A DNA stretch of 64,000 nucleotides, taken from NCBI RefSeq assembly GCF_020085105.1, contig NC_058052.1:29326733-29390732 (forward strand), read 5' to 3'. Position 1 is the first letter of the stretch. Each line of letters opens with the position of its first letter. Of this stretch, positions 51,401-61,985 are shown piece by piece. The position numbers and the translations under genes were made by a program. This DNA comes from Siniperca chuatsi (lineage: Eukaryota > Chordata > Actinopteri > Centrarchiformes > Sinipercidae). The notes under the pieces are model-generated. The model did no database searches, had not been told where the DNA came from, and saw only the letters and a program-made list of their open reading frames with translations.

Positions 51401-54400
51401 ATTTGGGGGGGCGATTTTTGTCCTTTCATTTTTGCTTTTAATGGTTTGCCTCCGGAGAAAGAGCGACAGCAGCGACAGACTCTCGTGCAGCGAGCTAAGA
51501 AGCACAAAGAGGCCGGAATATTTATCTAACTCGTGGATTAAGGATTTATTTCGACCAAACCAGAGTTGGTGATTGTTGGAACAGCGGACAGACTAACTCT
51601 GTCGAGTCTGAATGAAGTGAAATTAAGGGTTTATTGTTTTGTTTTTTTAAGAATTCATGCACACCGCGCCACTTCAGCCAGTGCGCTTTTGTTTATTTAA
51701 ATAGGTCTTGGCTATTTAATTGTTCTCTATCATCATTATTGATTTTAATCCAAAGTGGTAACCATGTGACTGCATGAATGGGCCACTGGATCTGACACGA
51801 ACTGCAATAAACCTCTGTGCTCTGATGACCCGCTATGAAACATTACGTCTTCCATTTTATTATGCCTAGTCGTATTTCTGCGGCATTACAGGCAGTAATA
51901 TTGTAAAGTAACGTATTACTTTCAAATGAAAGTAACTAGTAGTATGTAATATATTACATTTTGAAAGTAACTTGCCCAACACTGCTAGTATGCAAGTAAA
52001 AGCAGGTTTGCACACTCCTTCAGTAATCCCTCTCTCTGGAATTAGAGGGACGCAGCAGATTAAAGCTGGACTTTACGGAGACAAAATCACAGCATTTCCA
52101 GCTAATCGTCTCTAAAGCGATTGGCTGTTAGGCGGCCAAATGTGTCGTTTAGAGAGCTGCAGCTCGCTAATCTCGTTCTGCTGGAAACTCAGTGACTCAC
52201 AGCCGGGATGGAGGGACGGCAGGACGCTCAATTAGATGGATTATGAAATATGCTTCCTCTGAAAAAACCTCACAGACAAACACGATGTCAGGACGATGAA
52301 AACGTCACTAAATGCAATAAAAACTCCTCCACAACATGTAAATCAGTGTGGAGTCGGTTCTCACAGGACGGCGGCGCTGCAAACACGTGATGACCTTATA
52401 GACCATGATGCATTGCTGCAGGTTAAACTGCCCAACAGGATATAAAGCAGTTAAAATGAGCTCAGCCTGAAACATCTGCAGCAGTAAAATGCAACACACA
52501 CATGAATGCAGCAGGAATATGAATCCAGAAACATCAGATATAATAAAACACTGACAGGAAGCGTTTTACTGCACAGGGACGACTCTCACTGAACACTTTA
52601 ACTTCAGCTGATTATACTTCATACTTTAAGTAACTTTAATACTTCATACTTTAAGTAACTTTAGCTGATTATACTTCATACTTTAAGTAACTTCAGCTGA
52701 TTATACTTCATACTTTAAGTAACTTTAATACTTCATACTTTAAGTAACTTTAGCTGATTATACTTCATACTTTAAGTAACTTTTGCTGATTATACTTCAT
52801 ACTTTAAGTAACTTTAATACTTCATACTTTAAGTAACTTTAGCTGATTATACTTCATACTTTAAGTAACTTTTGCTGATTATACTTCATACTTTAAGTAA
52901 CTTTAATACTTCATACTTTAAGTAACTTTAGCTGATTATACTTCATACTTTAAGTAACTTTAATACTTCATACTTTAAGTAACTTTAGCTGATTATACTT
53001 CATACTTTAAGTAACTTTAATACTTCATACTTTAAGTAACTTTAGCTGATTATACTTCATACTTTAAGTAACTTTTGCTGATTATACTTCATACTTTAAG
53101 TAACTTCAGCTGATTATACTTCATACTTTAAGTAACTTTAATACTTCATACTTTAAGTAACTTTAGCTGATTATACTTCATACTTTAAGTAACTTCAGCT
53201 GATTATACTTCATACTTTAAGTAACTTTAATACTTCATACTTTAAGTAACTTTAGCTGATTATACTTCATACTTTAAGTAACTTTTGCTGATTATACTTC
53301 ATACTTTAAGTAACTTTAATACTTTATACTTTAAGTAACTTTAGCTGATTATACTTCATACTTTAAGTAACTTTAATACTTCATACTTTAAGTAACTAAT
53401 ACTTCATACTTTAAGTAACTTTTGCTGATTATACTTCATACTTTAAGTAACTTTAATACTTCATACTTTAAGTAACTTTAGCTGATTATACTTCATACTT
53501 TAAGTAACTTTACTTCATACTTTAAGTAACTTTAGCTGATTATACTTCATACTTTAAGTAACTTTAATACTTCATACTTTAAGTAACTTTAGCTGATTAT
53601 ACTTCATACTTTAAGTAACTTTAATACTTCATACTTTAAGTAACTTTAGCTGATTATACTTCATACTTTAAGTAACTTTTGCTGATTATACTTCATACTT
53701 TAAGTAACTTTAATACTTCATACTTTAAGTAACTTTAGCTGATTATACTTCATACTTTTACTGCAGTAAAGCATCTGAGTACTTCTTCACCACAGAAGTC
53801 AGTGCACTTTTTACACAACCGGTTCAGCTCTCAGCCGATTCACTGAGCTTCTTCTGAAAAATATTATTTATTTTTTCAATGAAAACAAGACAAAAACTAA
53901 ATTAAAAGTAACCAAATTTATGATAAAGTCTTTTACAATTTTTAAAAAATTAAAAAACGAAACGATAAAGTGACTGTCTGTCCTCCTCCTCCTCTCTAAA
54001 GTCTTAGTTTGACGAAGTTAGCAGACGCGTGAGCAACGGACTTCACGTGACAACATCCACAACCCGTTTTGATTCTTTTGATCGCTGGACGCTTACGGAA
54101 TATAAATAATCGAGAAATGGACACATAATCGGACTTTATGACGCTTCAAAGGTAACGTTAGGGAGTCACCACCTTGTTTCGTCTCTCTTGTTCGCCAGGC
54201 CGGTAAATCTGAATGAATTATACTTTGGTGCTCTTTCAGTAAAATGAACCGAACGACTGAACTGTGGAGAACCGAACTGATCTAACGATGTGTCACGTTA
54301 GCGTGTCCATAAAAGGTTAAGCATTTCTATTTGTATGTGTGTTTGAAGTAGCTCAAGTGGGCGACCCGCTGGGCTTTAAGAGGTTTTAAACATCCAAAGA

Positions 54401-55503
54401 ACTTCTATAAAAACCAGACCCGGCCTCTAATTGAGACCTGCGTTTATTCGACAAAGTATGTAGCCACACGACCAGTGAAAGGACTCTGTGTTTAATTGGG
54501 GCTCAGCTTTTAATTTAAGTTTTACGGTACTAACAAGAGTTAGCATTAGCTAGCGTAGCCATTCAAACTGCGGCTGCTAATCTTTTGATAAGACGTCGCC
54601 TTGGAGTTTTAACTGGGGCTTCAGTGAGTCACTGCCGCTTCTCTGGTATCAGGTTAAAACACTCCAGCTCCCAGTAAACCTTTTGTTTGTACCGGTTCTT
54701 ACGGCAACTTAACCGCACCAAACGTTCCGGTTTTCCTCGAAGCCACAGTGGTCCAGAGAGTTGCTGTGTTAGCTAGCCAATGACCGGAAGTCTCGCACAA
54801 AAAAGCATCAACTGGCTGTGTCCGTATTTCCGTTGAAAATAAGGTGAATATCTGCTCTCGTCACAACGAAACGTAATAATATTAATATCAATAAATAAAA
54901 CAAACTCTTCACCTCGAGCTCCTGGAACTCGTCGTCATCGTCGATGTCGTACGACAGCGTGTGAATCTTTGCGTCCTCTCCGGAAAAGTCCAGAAACTTC
55001 CCATCAGCAAACAGCAGCGCCTCCTTTGTGGAGGAGGAGGAGGAGGCAGCAGCCGAGGAGGAGGCGTCAGGACCGAGGCCCTCGATGAAGGTGGTCTCAC
55101 AGCAGTCGCCTCCCCCTGCCTCCCCCCACGCCCGCAGGACGCTCTCTGGGCAGAGGAGGAGGCCGGGGGTCGGCCTGAGGCGGGGGTCCGACACCGCCTG
55201 GTGGGGGAGGAGAGCGCTGGGGTTCAGGAGCTGAGGAGGACCCCCACCTCCTCCTCCACTGCTCCTCTCCTGCTGAGGGGGGGCGTTCACCACCACATGA
55301 CCCTGATACTGAGGAGCTGAGTACAACAACAGCAGCGCCTCCCGAGGCTCCGCCCCCAGCCTGTGGGTGTTGATGAGGCCATTTTGTCTGCAGGCGTCTG
55401 CTCCTCCTCCTCCTGCTCCTCCTCCTCCTCTCGGCGAGGCTCTCCCTAGTTTGGAGGAGGTTTTAGCCTCCTCTCCTGGGCTCTCCTCCTCTCCTCCCTC
55501 CAT
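35144..55503 (-). CDS. syndig1: SYNDIG1, synapse differentiation-inducing gene protein 1, three coding exons, complete
   Basis: Coding exons in transcript order: 54913-55503, 49918-50055, 35144-35302 (minus strand). Both introns are GT-AG and phase 0, and the product is 295 aa (human 258). The protein is a CD225/dispanin-family membrane protein that in mammals associates with AMPA receptors and promotes excitatory synapse development. Family-specific blocks are NGLINT near the N-terminus, [37 protein letters not shown], then [33 protein letters not shown] and [19 protein letters not shown]. Hydrophobic segments are at about 218-241 and 263-289. The Cys pair at 228-229 corresponds to residues reported as palmitoylated in mammals. 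The N-terminus is extended by low-complexity Gly and Ser/Ala runs. The start ATG at 55503 is the first in frame. A likely acceptor near 55613 suggests an upstream 5' UTR exon, and the leader contains a tiny ATG-CCT-GAC-CCC-TGA frame. Intron 2 (14.6 kb) is mostly tandem repeats. Confidence 0.97.
35739..36232. mobile_element. Probable MITE-like element with short terminal inverted repeats (SYNDIG1 intron 2)
   Basis: The ends are ACCACAGACTGTGTATAAAG and, inverted at about 36215-36232, ACCACAGACTGTTTATAAAG. The interior (CTCCACTTCCTGCCGCTGTA, GGCTTCACTGTTGGGGAGC) resembles a repeat that is very common in percomorph genomes. No target duplication is obvious, and no transposase is present. Confidence 0.6.
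36281..36395. repeat. Dispersed teleost repeat of TGCTAACAT type
   Basis: AATGCTAACATTGGGATGC, GACAATGTTAACATGC and GATGTTTAGCAGGTATAATG form a pattern I recognise as a frequent fish interspersed repeat. It is related in style to the patch at 14480-14660. Confidence 0.5.
36396..37922. other. SYNDIG1 intron 2, unassigned part
   Basis: No exon or clear element is recognised. The short open frames here show no family resemblance. Confidence 0.4.
37923..38065 (-). repeat. Dispersed repeat family, copy C
   Basis: The reverse complement matches copies A and B from CATGCAGTCAGACTGTC through CTTAGAAACAGCAG. In this orientation it is preceded by TTAGCCTATATTTG, a diverged version of the TCAGCCTGTATGTG found before copy A. 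It lies in SYNDIG1 intron 2. Confidence 0.8.
38185..38580 (-). repeat. Probable dispersed repeat (ATTTATTAAAG ... CAGGCAGGCAGTGGTCG type)
   Basis: A purine-rich block with GGCAGGCAGTGGTCGAAAAC, GGCAGTCCAACAAAGGCAAA, CAGGTGAAATTAATCAGGG and similar phrases resembles a fish interspersed repeat seen in many genomes. The family and boundaries are uncertain. Confidence 0.4.
39516..39560. repeat. (GT)n microsatellite
   Basis: A pure GT tract of about 20 units lies in SYNDIG1 intron 2, shortly before the 16-bp array. Confidence 0.95.
39624..42525. repeat. 16-bp minisatellite, about 2.9 kb, SYNDIG1 intron 2
   Basis: About 180 copies of ACAGTAAAGTATGTTG occur. Recurrent variants are GCAGTAAAG, AAGCGTCCTG, AAGTGTCCTG, GAGAGTAAAG and GACTGTAAAG. 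The CGTCCTG form is interspersed in a semi-regular way rather than clustered. A few units have indels (near 40565, 40680, 40710, 40750). Because 16 is not a multiple of 3 and no unit contains a minus-strand stop, all three minus frames read the same 16-residue cycle, giving a spurious 916-codon frame. Confidence 0.97.
42615..42660. repeat. (CTC)n microsatellite
   Basis: A pure CTC/CCT tract of about 12 units is followed by a short CTG run. It lies in SYNDIG1 intron 2. Confidence 0.9.
42925..43033 (-). mobile_element. 3' part of a tRNA-type SINE, SYNDIG1 intron 2
   Basis: The reverse complement reads TGCCCTTTGCTGCATGTCAT, CCCCTCTCTC, then AAATAAAGGCAAAAAATGCC. This is the same tail type as the SINE at 10806-10985, with the tRNA head missing. 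Confidence 0.75.
43394..43590. repeat. (GACA)n tetranucleotide tract
   Basis: Imperfect GACA/GGCA repeats with occasional CAGT and CTCC interruptions in SYNDIG1 intron 2. Confidence 0.95.
43698..45175. repeat. Compound array: (CA)n tracts punctuated by a 12-13-bp motif
   Basis: CA runs of variable length alternate with dozens of copies of ATCAGCTGTTACACA (variants ATCAGCTGATACAC and TACATCAGCTG). The motif is constant and the intervening CA length varies, so the array looks like a motif with hypervariable dinucleotide spacers. The motif contains the E-box-type hexamer CAGCTG in every copy. Confidence 0.95.
45300..47385. repeat. CTG/ATG trinucleotide array (CTGATG hexamer dominant), 2.1 kb
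   Basis: On the plus strand the array is CTG runs and CTGATG hexamers, with CTACTG, CCGCTG and CCACTG variants. The SYNDIG1 transcript would carry CAG and CATCAG runs. The left two thirds keep one triplet phase; right of about 46350 frame-shifting indels become common. Long Ser/Ala/Gln-rich or Leu/Met-rich open frames in this interval are by-products. Confidence 0.97.
47763..49905. repeat. 10-bp minisatellite with an internal 1.3-kb duplication, abutting SYNDIG1 exon 2
   Basis: Units are CAGGTGTGTC, CAGGCGTGAC and relatives, with a less frequent CAGGGTGTCAGGCGTAACAG block. Rare marker motifs occur twice: GGCGTGTGAGGTGTGACAGG at about 47996 and 49281, and AGGCGTACAG at 48201 and 49459. This implies a segmental duplication of about 1.26-1.29 kb within the array. 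The right edge is 12 bases from the exon 2 donor at 49917/49918. Confidence 0.95.
50056..51265. other. SYNDIG1 intron 1, unassigned part
   Basis: This part of the intron (50056-54912) has no exon-like conserved frame. Around 51140-51260 there is a short GTTAGCTGTTAGC and GCCCCGGG-rich patch. Confidence 0.5.
51270..51983. mobile_element. Probable hAT-type non-autonomous element, SYNDIG1 intron 1
   Basis: The right end, inverted, reads CAGTGTTGGGCAAGTTAC, a terminus typical of fish hAT elements, followed by alternating GTAATATATTAC sequence. The left end (GTAACAAAGTAATATAACG) has matching subterminal sequence but lacks the terminal CAGTG, so it may be truncated. A 77-codon open frame at 51339-51572 contains one hydrophobic stretch but no transposase motif. 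Confidence 0.6.
52378..53802. mobile_element. Dispersed teleost repeat with an internal 1.1-kb tandem expansion, SYNDIG1 intron 1
   Basis: The left flank (GATGCATTGCTGCAGGTTAA, then AACTGCCCAACAGGATATAA) and the right flank (AAGCATCTGAGTACTTCTTC) look like parts of one common fish repeat. Between them, 52608-53755 is an array of CTTCATACTTTAAGTAACTT joined by either TAGCTGATTATA, TTGCTGATTATA, CAGCTGATTATA or a short TAATA linker. The longer unit is about 32 bp, the shorter about 24 bp, often alternating. Confidence 0.8.
53803..54912. other. SYNDIG1 intron 1, right end
   Basis: No exon, strong repeat or element is recognised between the expanded repeat and coding exon 1. Confidence 0.5.
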
Positions 55504-56126
55504 CCCTCCTCGTCGCTCCGCTGGTCGCTCCTCCTCCTCCTCCTCCTCCTCCTCAGAGGTGTCTCTCAGAGGGGTCAGAGGTCAGGGGTCAGGCATCGCA
55601 GGCTGAACTCTCCTGAGAAACAGAAGCAGAAAACAGTAAGACAGAGAAAAGGAGCAACAGCTCCTCCTCACAGATGTGCTCCTCTGAGCCGGACTCCCGT
55701 CGCCGCCGACGTTTACCTGCATGAATGTGACTGGGTGTTACGAATCAGCTGATGCATCAACAAGCCGATGATACCGAGACAGCCGACGCTTCATTATTGG
55801 ACACGTTAACGTGTCGACCTGATGGTGGCGCTAGATGGAAAGTCAGAGGATCAGCAGAGTTATTACAGTTCATCCTGAGGGGAGCATGAACGATGAAGCA
55901 CGTTTCATCGCAGTCCAGCAGCTGCTGATGTTTCAGTCCGGACCGACAGACACTAACGTCCCTCGAGCCGCACGGATAAAAGTGATTTAATAATAATAAT
56001 ATTAATGCCTCAGTATGAATGTGTGCGTCTGGACGCAGCAGCGTCTTCTTCTCGGAGCGCTCATCCGTTTCTCTGCAGCCGCCTTCGCGTGACTTTAAAA
56101 GACCATTTTGGTGTTTTTATCATGCT
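55504..56126. other. SYNDIG1 5' leader and upstream DNA
   Basis: Just upstream of the ATG is a (CTC)n-rich stretch (55520-55555, plus strand). A TTTCTCAG|G acceptor candidate on the minus strand at 55612/55613 would start the coding exon's leader. No upstream noncoding exon could be fixed. Confidence 0.45.
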
Positions 56127-56249
56127 GCAGAACCTGCCTGAGAATCCTGCTGTTTCTAAGTTTCCTTCAGTCTCACAGTGATCCAGAGACAGCTGTCTGT
56201 CCGTCCACGGGTCCACTGCAGACAGGAGCTGCTGACTGCTGGTTCGGCA
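56127..56249 (-). repeat. Dispersed repeat family, copy D (truncated)
   Basis: It matches copies A-C in inverted orientation from CTGCTGTTTCTAAGTTTCC to GCTGACTGCTGGTTCGG, then stops abruptly before the part containing TGTTCACATGCAG. Confidence 0.8.
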
Positions 56250-56596
56250 AACATCCTGTTTACTTTCTGTTCCTGCTGTTCATTTCCACATCTCCACCGG
56301 TTCGTAGGCTGATTTCTTTCCCTCCAGGCAGTGCAAGTAACTTTATTTGCCATTTGCGCAGGAACAGAGCACACTGGAGTCTTTCACGTTTCAGTCAAAA
56401 AACAAGAACAAAGAAGTGGGGGGGGGGGTGAAACACCTCTGGGTCACAGCAGAGATGGTGGTGCGTTCAGGGACACTGAACAGAACCTGGAAGGAACAGC
56501 TTTGTTTATGAAAAGCATCATGTGAGTTTGGTTATTTCTGGCATTAGAAGGTTTCTGTTCTGCAGCAAATCTCAGATGTCAGAGTGTCCTTGAACG

Positions 56597-57241
<645 letters not shown>

Positions 57242-57367
57242 GGTTCAGGCTGTGAGGCTGAAGGTCAGACTGTCGTTCATGGGCTCATTAAAACAGATCC
57301 AGGGTCAGTTCAGCTGTACGTCTGCTGCCTTTCAGTTTAAACACATGAACAACCTGCGTGTCGGTGG

Positions 57368-57466
57368 ACGTGGGACAGGAAGGACCGGTTCCGAGGACCG
57401 ACGTGGGACAGGAAGGACCGGTTCCGAGGACCGACGTGGGACAGGAAGGACCGGTTCCGAGGACCG
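57368..57466. repeat. Three tandem copies of a 33-bp unit
   Basis: The unit ACGTGGGACAGGAAGGACC plus GGTTCCGAGGACCG is repeated three times with essentially no divergence. It could be read through in any frame because 33 is a multiple of 3, but no gene context supports coding. Confidence 0.9.
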
Positions 57467-57470
57467 TCTA

Positions 57471-58384
57471 ACAGGTTTTACATCAGCTGTTGGGGTCAGA
57501 TGATCGGCTGATAGAGCTGCTGGACTCGGATTCAAACAGCAGAACAAATGAAATCAGCCGAGCAGAACCGTTCCTGACGGACGTGTGAAGGGAGGAGGCG
57601 GAGCTCAAACAGGAAGTGTTTCCAGACAAATGAAGCTCATTAATGAAATATTCCTTTTCAGTTTCTCTTCTGTTCCAGAGGAGAGACTCGTTCTGGGTTG
57701 ACGATGTTTTTGAATAATAAATATGTATAAAATGTCTGACAGCGTCGTTACGCTTCGCTGTCGATGGATTGAAGAAAAGAGTTGTGACAGGCCTGCCTTC
57801 TTCTTCTGCTGCTGCCACTGACTGTAACACACGAAGAAGAAGAGCAGGTTTCACCACGACCGGTTCCAGATCAGAAAACACAAAACGGATCCCAGCAGCA
57901 AGACGTCGGAAAGGTTTATTTCAACACAATGTGAAATAAAGCGTCTCGTCCACATCTGTCGCAGATGTTTCCTGTTCCCTGGAAAGTTACGGCTTTTATA
58001 AAATCCCCCCTTTCTTCTTCCCAGGAGAGGAAACGCAGCTCAGCGACTGTTTCAGGTTCCTAAAACTGGCGTTTCTGGAGGACTTTTACTGTGAAGGAGC
58101 AGGAGGAGTTTTATTGTGAAAGCGCACAGGAAGGAGCTGGAGCACTGACCTTTCGTCAGTGATAGGTGCTGAAGGGTGAAAGTTCCTCCACAAATAACAA
58201 CAGACACAAATAACTGATCCTCACCAGCCCTGTGCTGTGCAGTCAGTTATATGTGACTGTTATTTAATAAAGACATTCATCATATTTCTAAATTATAGTA
58301 ACTGTTAAAACGACCTTCTGTTCATATTCATCTGGATAAAATAATCCATGCACATTAATAATAAAGCTGAGCTTCAAAGCTGCC
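57471..58384. other. Unassigned DNA
   Basis: No gene or recognised element is seen. Confidence 0.4.
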
Positions 58385-58398
58385 TGGAAATCTCCCCA

Positions 58399-58402
58399 AC
58401 AC

Positions 58403-58437
<35 letters not shown>

Positions 58438-58475
58438 CACACACACGTGCACGCGCGCAGACACGCGCGCAGATA
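58399..58475. repeat. (CA)n passing into CG-alternating sequence
   Basis: A CA tract is followed by GTGCACGCGCGCAGACACGC, an alternating purine-pyrimidine stretch. A similar ACACGCACGCGCGCACGTA patch lies at 58605-58624. Confidence 0.85.
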
Positions 58476-58867
58476 TCTACAGCCCCTGTATATAAATGTG
58501 CAGATATCAAATCTCGTCCAGCTCTGCTGTGAACCTGGATGCCGACACTGCCATCGCCTCTGACGTCATGCTAAACATCGTGCGATCACGAGAGGACAAA
58601 ACACACACACGCACGCGCGCACGTACTCACCTATCAAGGTGAGACACGAGACCCTGCATCCATCCAATCAGTCAATACATCCAGGCTTCACACCGACCCT
58701 TCCTCTGTCCTCCAGGCGCCCTCCGTGCGCTCTGAGCGGCGTACAGAAGCCGAGAGTCCCGGTGTGGTGGTCCGGTGCGCCGAGAAAGAAAGAGCCGAGA
58801 GAGAAGAGAGGCAGGCGGGCGGGCGGGCAGGCAGGTGTCCGTCTGGTCGGAGGATGATTCTCCTGCA

Positions 58868-59077
58868 GAGAACAGATGAAGAGGAGGAGGAGGAGGAGAG
58901 AGAGAGAGGAGGGAGAGAGAGAGAGAGGAGAGAGATGAAGAGGAGGAGGAGAGAGAGAGAGGGAGGGAGAGAGAGAGAGAGAGGGAGAGAGGGGAGGGAG
59001 AGATGAAGAGGAGGAGGAGGAGAGAGAGAGAGAGGGGAGGGAGAGAGAGGGAGGAGAGAGATGAAGAGGAGGAGGAG

Positions 59078-59166
<89 letters not shown>

Positions 59167-59250
59167 GGAGAGAGATGAGAGGAGAGGAGGAGAGAGAGAG
59201 AGAGGAGGGAGAGAGAGAGAGGGAGGGAGAGAGATGAAGAGGAGGAGGAG

Positions 59251-59319
<69 letters not shown>

Positions 59320-59933
59320 AGGAGAGAGAGAGGGAGAGAGATGAAGAGGAGGAGAGAGAGAGAGAGAGAGGAGAGAGATGAAGAGGAGGAGGAGACAGAC
59401 AGAAAGAGACAGACAGACAGACAGAGACAGAGACACAGACAGACAGTGAGATAGACAGGGAGAGACAGAGAGGGAGACAGACAGAGAGAGACAGACAGAC
59501 AGACAGAGACAGAGAGACAGAGAGAGACAGACAGAGTGAGAGAGAGACAGAGAGAGAGACAGAGAGAGAGAGACAGACAGGGAGAGAGGGAGGGAGAGAG
59601 AGAGAGACAGAGAGAGACAGAGACAGAGAGACAGACAGACAGAGAGACAGAGACAGACAGACAGAGAGACAGAGAGAGACAGACACAGAGAGACAGACAG
59701 AGAGACAGAGACAGACAGACAGAGAGAGACAGACAGAGTGAGAGACAGACAGGGAGAGAGGGAGGGAGAGAGAGAGAGACAGAGACAGACAGAGACAGAG
59801 AGACAGAGACAGACAGACAGAGAGACAGAGACAGACAGACAGAGAGAGACAGACAGAGAGAGACAGACACAGAGAGACAGACAGAGACAGAGACACAGAG
59901 AGACAGACAGACAGAGAGACAGAGAGACAGAGT
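58868..59933. repeat. Purine tract: (GA)n/(GGA)n then (GACA)n, about 1.07 kb
   Basis: The left part (58868-59390) is almost pure purine on the plus strand: GA runs, GGAGG blocks and a repeated AGATGAAGAGGAGGAGG punctuation. The right part changes to GACAGA/GACAGACA with GGGAGAGAGGGAGGG islands. Leu/Ser/Cys-rich and Arg/Glu-rich open frames here are by-products. Confidence 0.97.
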
Positions 59934-60108
59934 TTTTTCCTTCTGCTGCATTTTAGCAGCTCAGAGTGAAATCTGAAACATGTTGCTGCTAACCTGATAC
60001 ATGCTAACATGCTAACATGCTAACACCAGCAGACAGACTTAAAGCCGTCAGGAGAGCGAGAGCGTCAGATGGTCAGCTGTGATGTCAGCTGCAGGTCGGT
60101 ACTGCTGT

Positions 60109-61985
60109 TCTCTCTACAGACACGTCTGTTAACATACTGTTAGCCCGTCTGTTAGCCTGTCTGTTAGCCTGTCTGTTAGCCTTTATGTTAGCTTTTATGT
60201 TAGCCCATCTGTTAGCGCGTCTGTTAGCCTGAATGTTAGCCTGTCTGTTAGCCCGTCTGTCAGCCGTCTGTTAGCCCGTCTGTTAGCCTGAATGTTAGCC
60301 CGTCTGTCAGCCCGTCTGTCAGCCCGTCTGTTAGCCTTTATGTTAGCCCGTCTGTTAGCCCGTCTGTTAGCCCGTCTGTTAGCTTTTATGTTAGCTTTTA
60401 TGTTAGCCCGTCTGTTAGCCTGAATGTTAGCCTGTCTGTTAGTCCGTCTGTTAGCCCATGTGTTAGCCTGAATGTTAGCCTGTCTGTTAGCCCGTCTGTT
60501 AGCCTGAATGTTAGCCCGTCTGTTATCCTGTATGTTAGTCCGTCTGTTAGCCCATCTGTTAGCCCGTCTGTTAGCCTGTCTGTTAGCCCGTCTGTTAGCC
60601 TGAATGTTAGCCTGTCTGTTAGCCCGTCTGTTAGCCCGTCTGTTAGCCTTTATGTTAGCTTTTATGTTAGCTTTTATGTTAGCCCGTCTGTTAGCGCGTC
60701 TGTTAGCCCGTCTGTTAGCCTGAATGTTAGCCCGTCTGTTAGCCTGAATGTTAGCCCGTCTGTCAGCCCGTCTGTTAGCCTTTATGTTAGCTTTTATGTT
60801 AGCCCATCTGTTAGCGCGTCTGTTAGCCTGAATGTTAGCCTGTCTGTTAGCCCGTCTGTCAGCCGTCTGTTAGCCCGTCTGTTAGCCTGAATGTTAGCCC
60901 GTCTGTCAGCCCGTCTGTCAGCCCGTCTGTTAGCCTTTATGTTAGCCCGTCTGTTAGCCCGTCTGTTAGCCCGTCTGTTAGCTTTTATGTTAGCTTTTAT
61001 GTTAGCCCGTCTGTTAGCCTGAATGTTAGCCTGTCTGTTAGTCCGTCTGTTAGCCCATGTGTTAGCCTGAATGTTAGCCTGTCTGTTAGCCCGTCTGTTA
61101 GCCTGAATGTTAGCCCGTCTGTTATCCTGTATGTTAGTCCGTCTGTTAGCCCATCTGTTAGCCTGTCTGTTAGCCCGTCTGTTAGCCTGAATGTTAGCCT
61201 GTCTGTTAGCCCGTCTGTTAGCCCGTCTGTTAGCCTTTATGTTAGCTTTATGTTAGCTTTTATGTTAGCCCGTCTGTTAGCGCGTCTGTTAGCCCGTCTG
61301 TTAGCCTGAATGTTAGCCCGTCTGTTAGCCTGAATGTTAGCCCGTCTGTCAGCCCGTCTGTCAGCCTTTATGTTAGCCCGTCTGTTAGCCCGTCTGTTAG
61401 CCCGTATGTTAGCCTTTATGTTAGACTTTATGTTAGCCCGTCTGTTAGCCCGTCTGTTAGCCTGAATGTTAGCCCGTCTGTTAGCCCGCCTGTTAGCCCA
61501 TCTGTTAGCCTGTATGTTAGCCCGAATGTTAACCCGCCTGTTAGCCCGTCTGTTAGCCCATCTGTTAGCCCGTCTGTTAGCCCGTCTGTTAGCCCGTCTG
61601 TTAGCCCGTCTGTTAGCCTGAATGTTAGCCCGTCTGTTAGCCTGAATGTTAGCCCGTCTGTCAGCCCGTCTGTCAGCCCGTCTGTCAGCCCGTCTGTTAG
61701 CCTTTATGTTAGCCCGTCTGTTAGCCTGTATGTTAGCCTTTATGTTAGACTTTATGTTAGCCCGTCTGTTAGCCCGTCTGTTAGCCTGAATGTTAGCCCG
61801 TCTGTTAGCCCGCCTGTTAGCCCATCTGTTAGCCTGTATGTTAGCCCGAATGTTAACCCGCCTGTTAGCCCGTCTGTTAGCCCGTATGTTAGCATGTCTG
61901 TTAGCCTGTCTTTTAGCCTGTATGTTAGCCCGTCTGTTAGCCCGTCTGTTAGCCTGTCTGTTAGCCCGTCTGTTAGCCTGTCTGT
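60109..61985. repeat. 12-bp minisatellite (GTTAGCCCGTCT) with longer-range duplications, about 1.9 kb
   Basis: Units follow GTTAGC + CCGTCT, with CTGAAT, CTTTAT, CTGTCT and TTTTAT variants. A long block starting GCCCATCTGTTAGCGCGTCT occurs at about 60203 and again about 602 bp later. A second block with TTAGACTTTATGTTAGCCCG occurs at 61421 and 61745 (324 bp, exactly 27 units). The right edge runs directly into dispersed-repeat copy B. Confidence 0.95.

Noticed and set aside
51339..51572. 77-codon frame with a hydrophobic segment and RRK cluster, membrane-protein-like
   Set aside because: It lies inside a probable hAT-type repeat; no splice or conservation support.
54961..55606. Plus-strand frames opposite SYNDIG1 exon 1
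   Set aside because: Antisense shadows of the conserved SYNDIG1 coding exon.
57332..57503. Gly/Arg/Thr repeat protein from the 33-bp triplicate
   Set aside because: Only three units, no start or splice context, adjacent to simple repeats.
58668..60010. Leu/Ser-rich frames of 250-440 codons and Arg/Glu-rich frames on the other strand
   Set aside because: Products of the GA/GACA purine tract.
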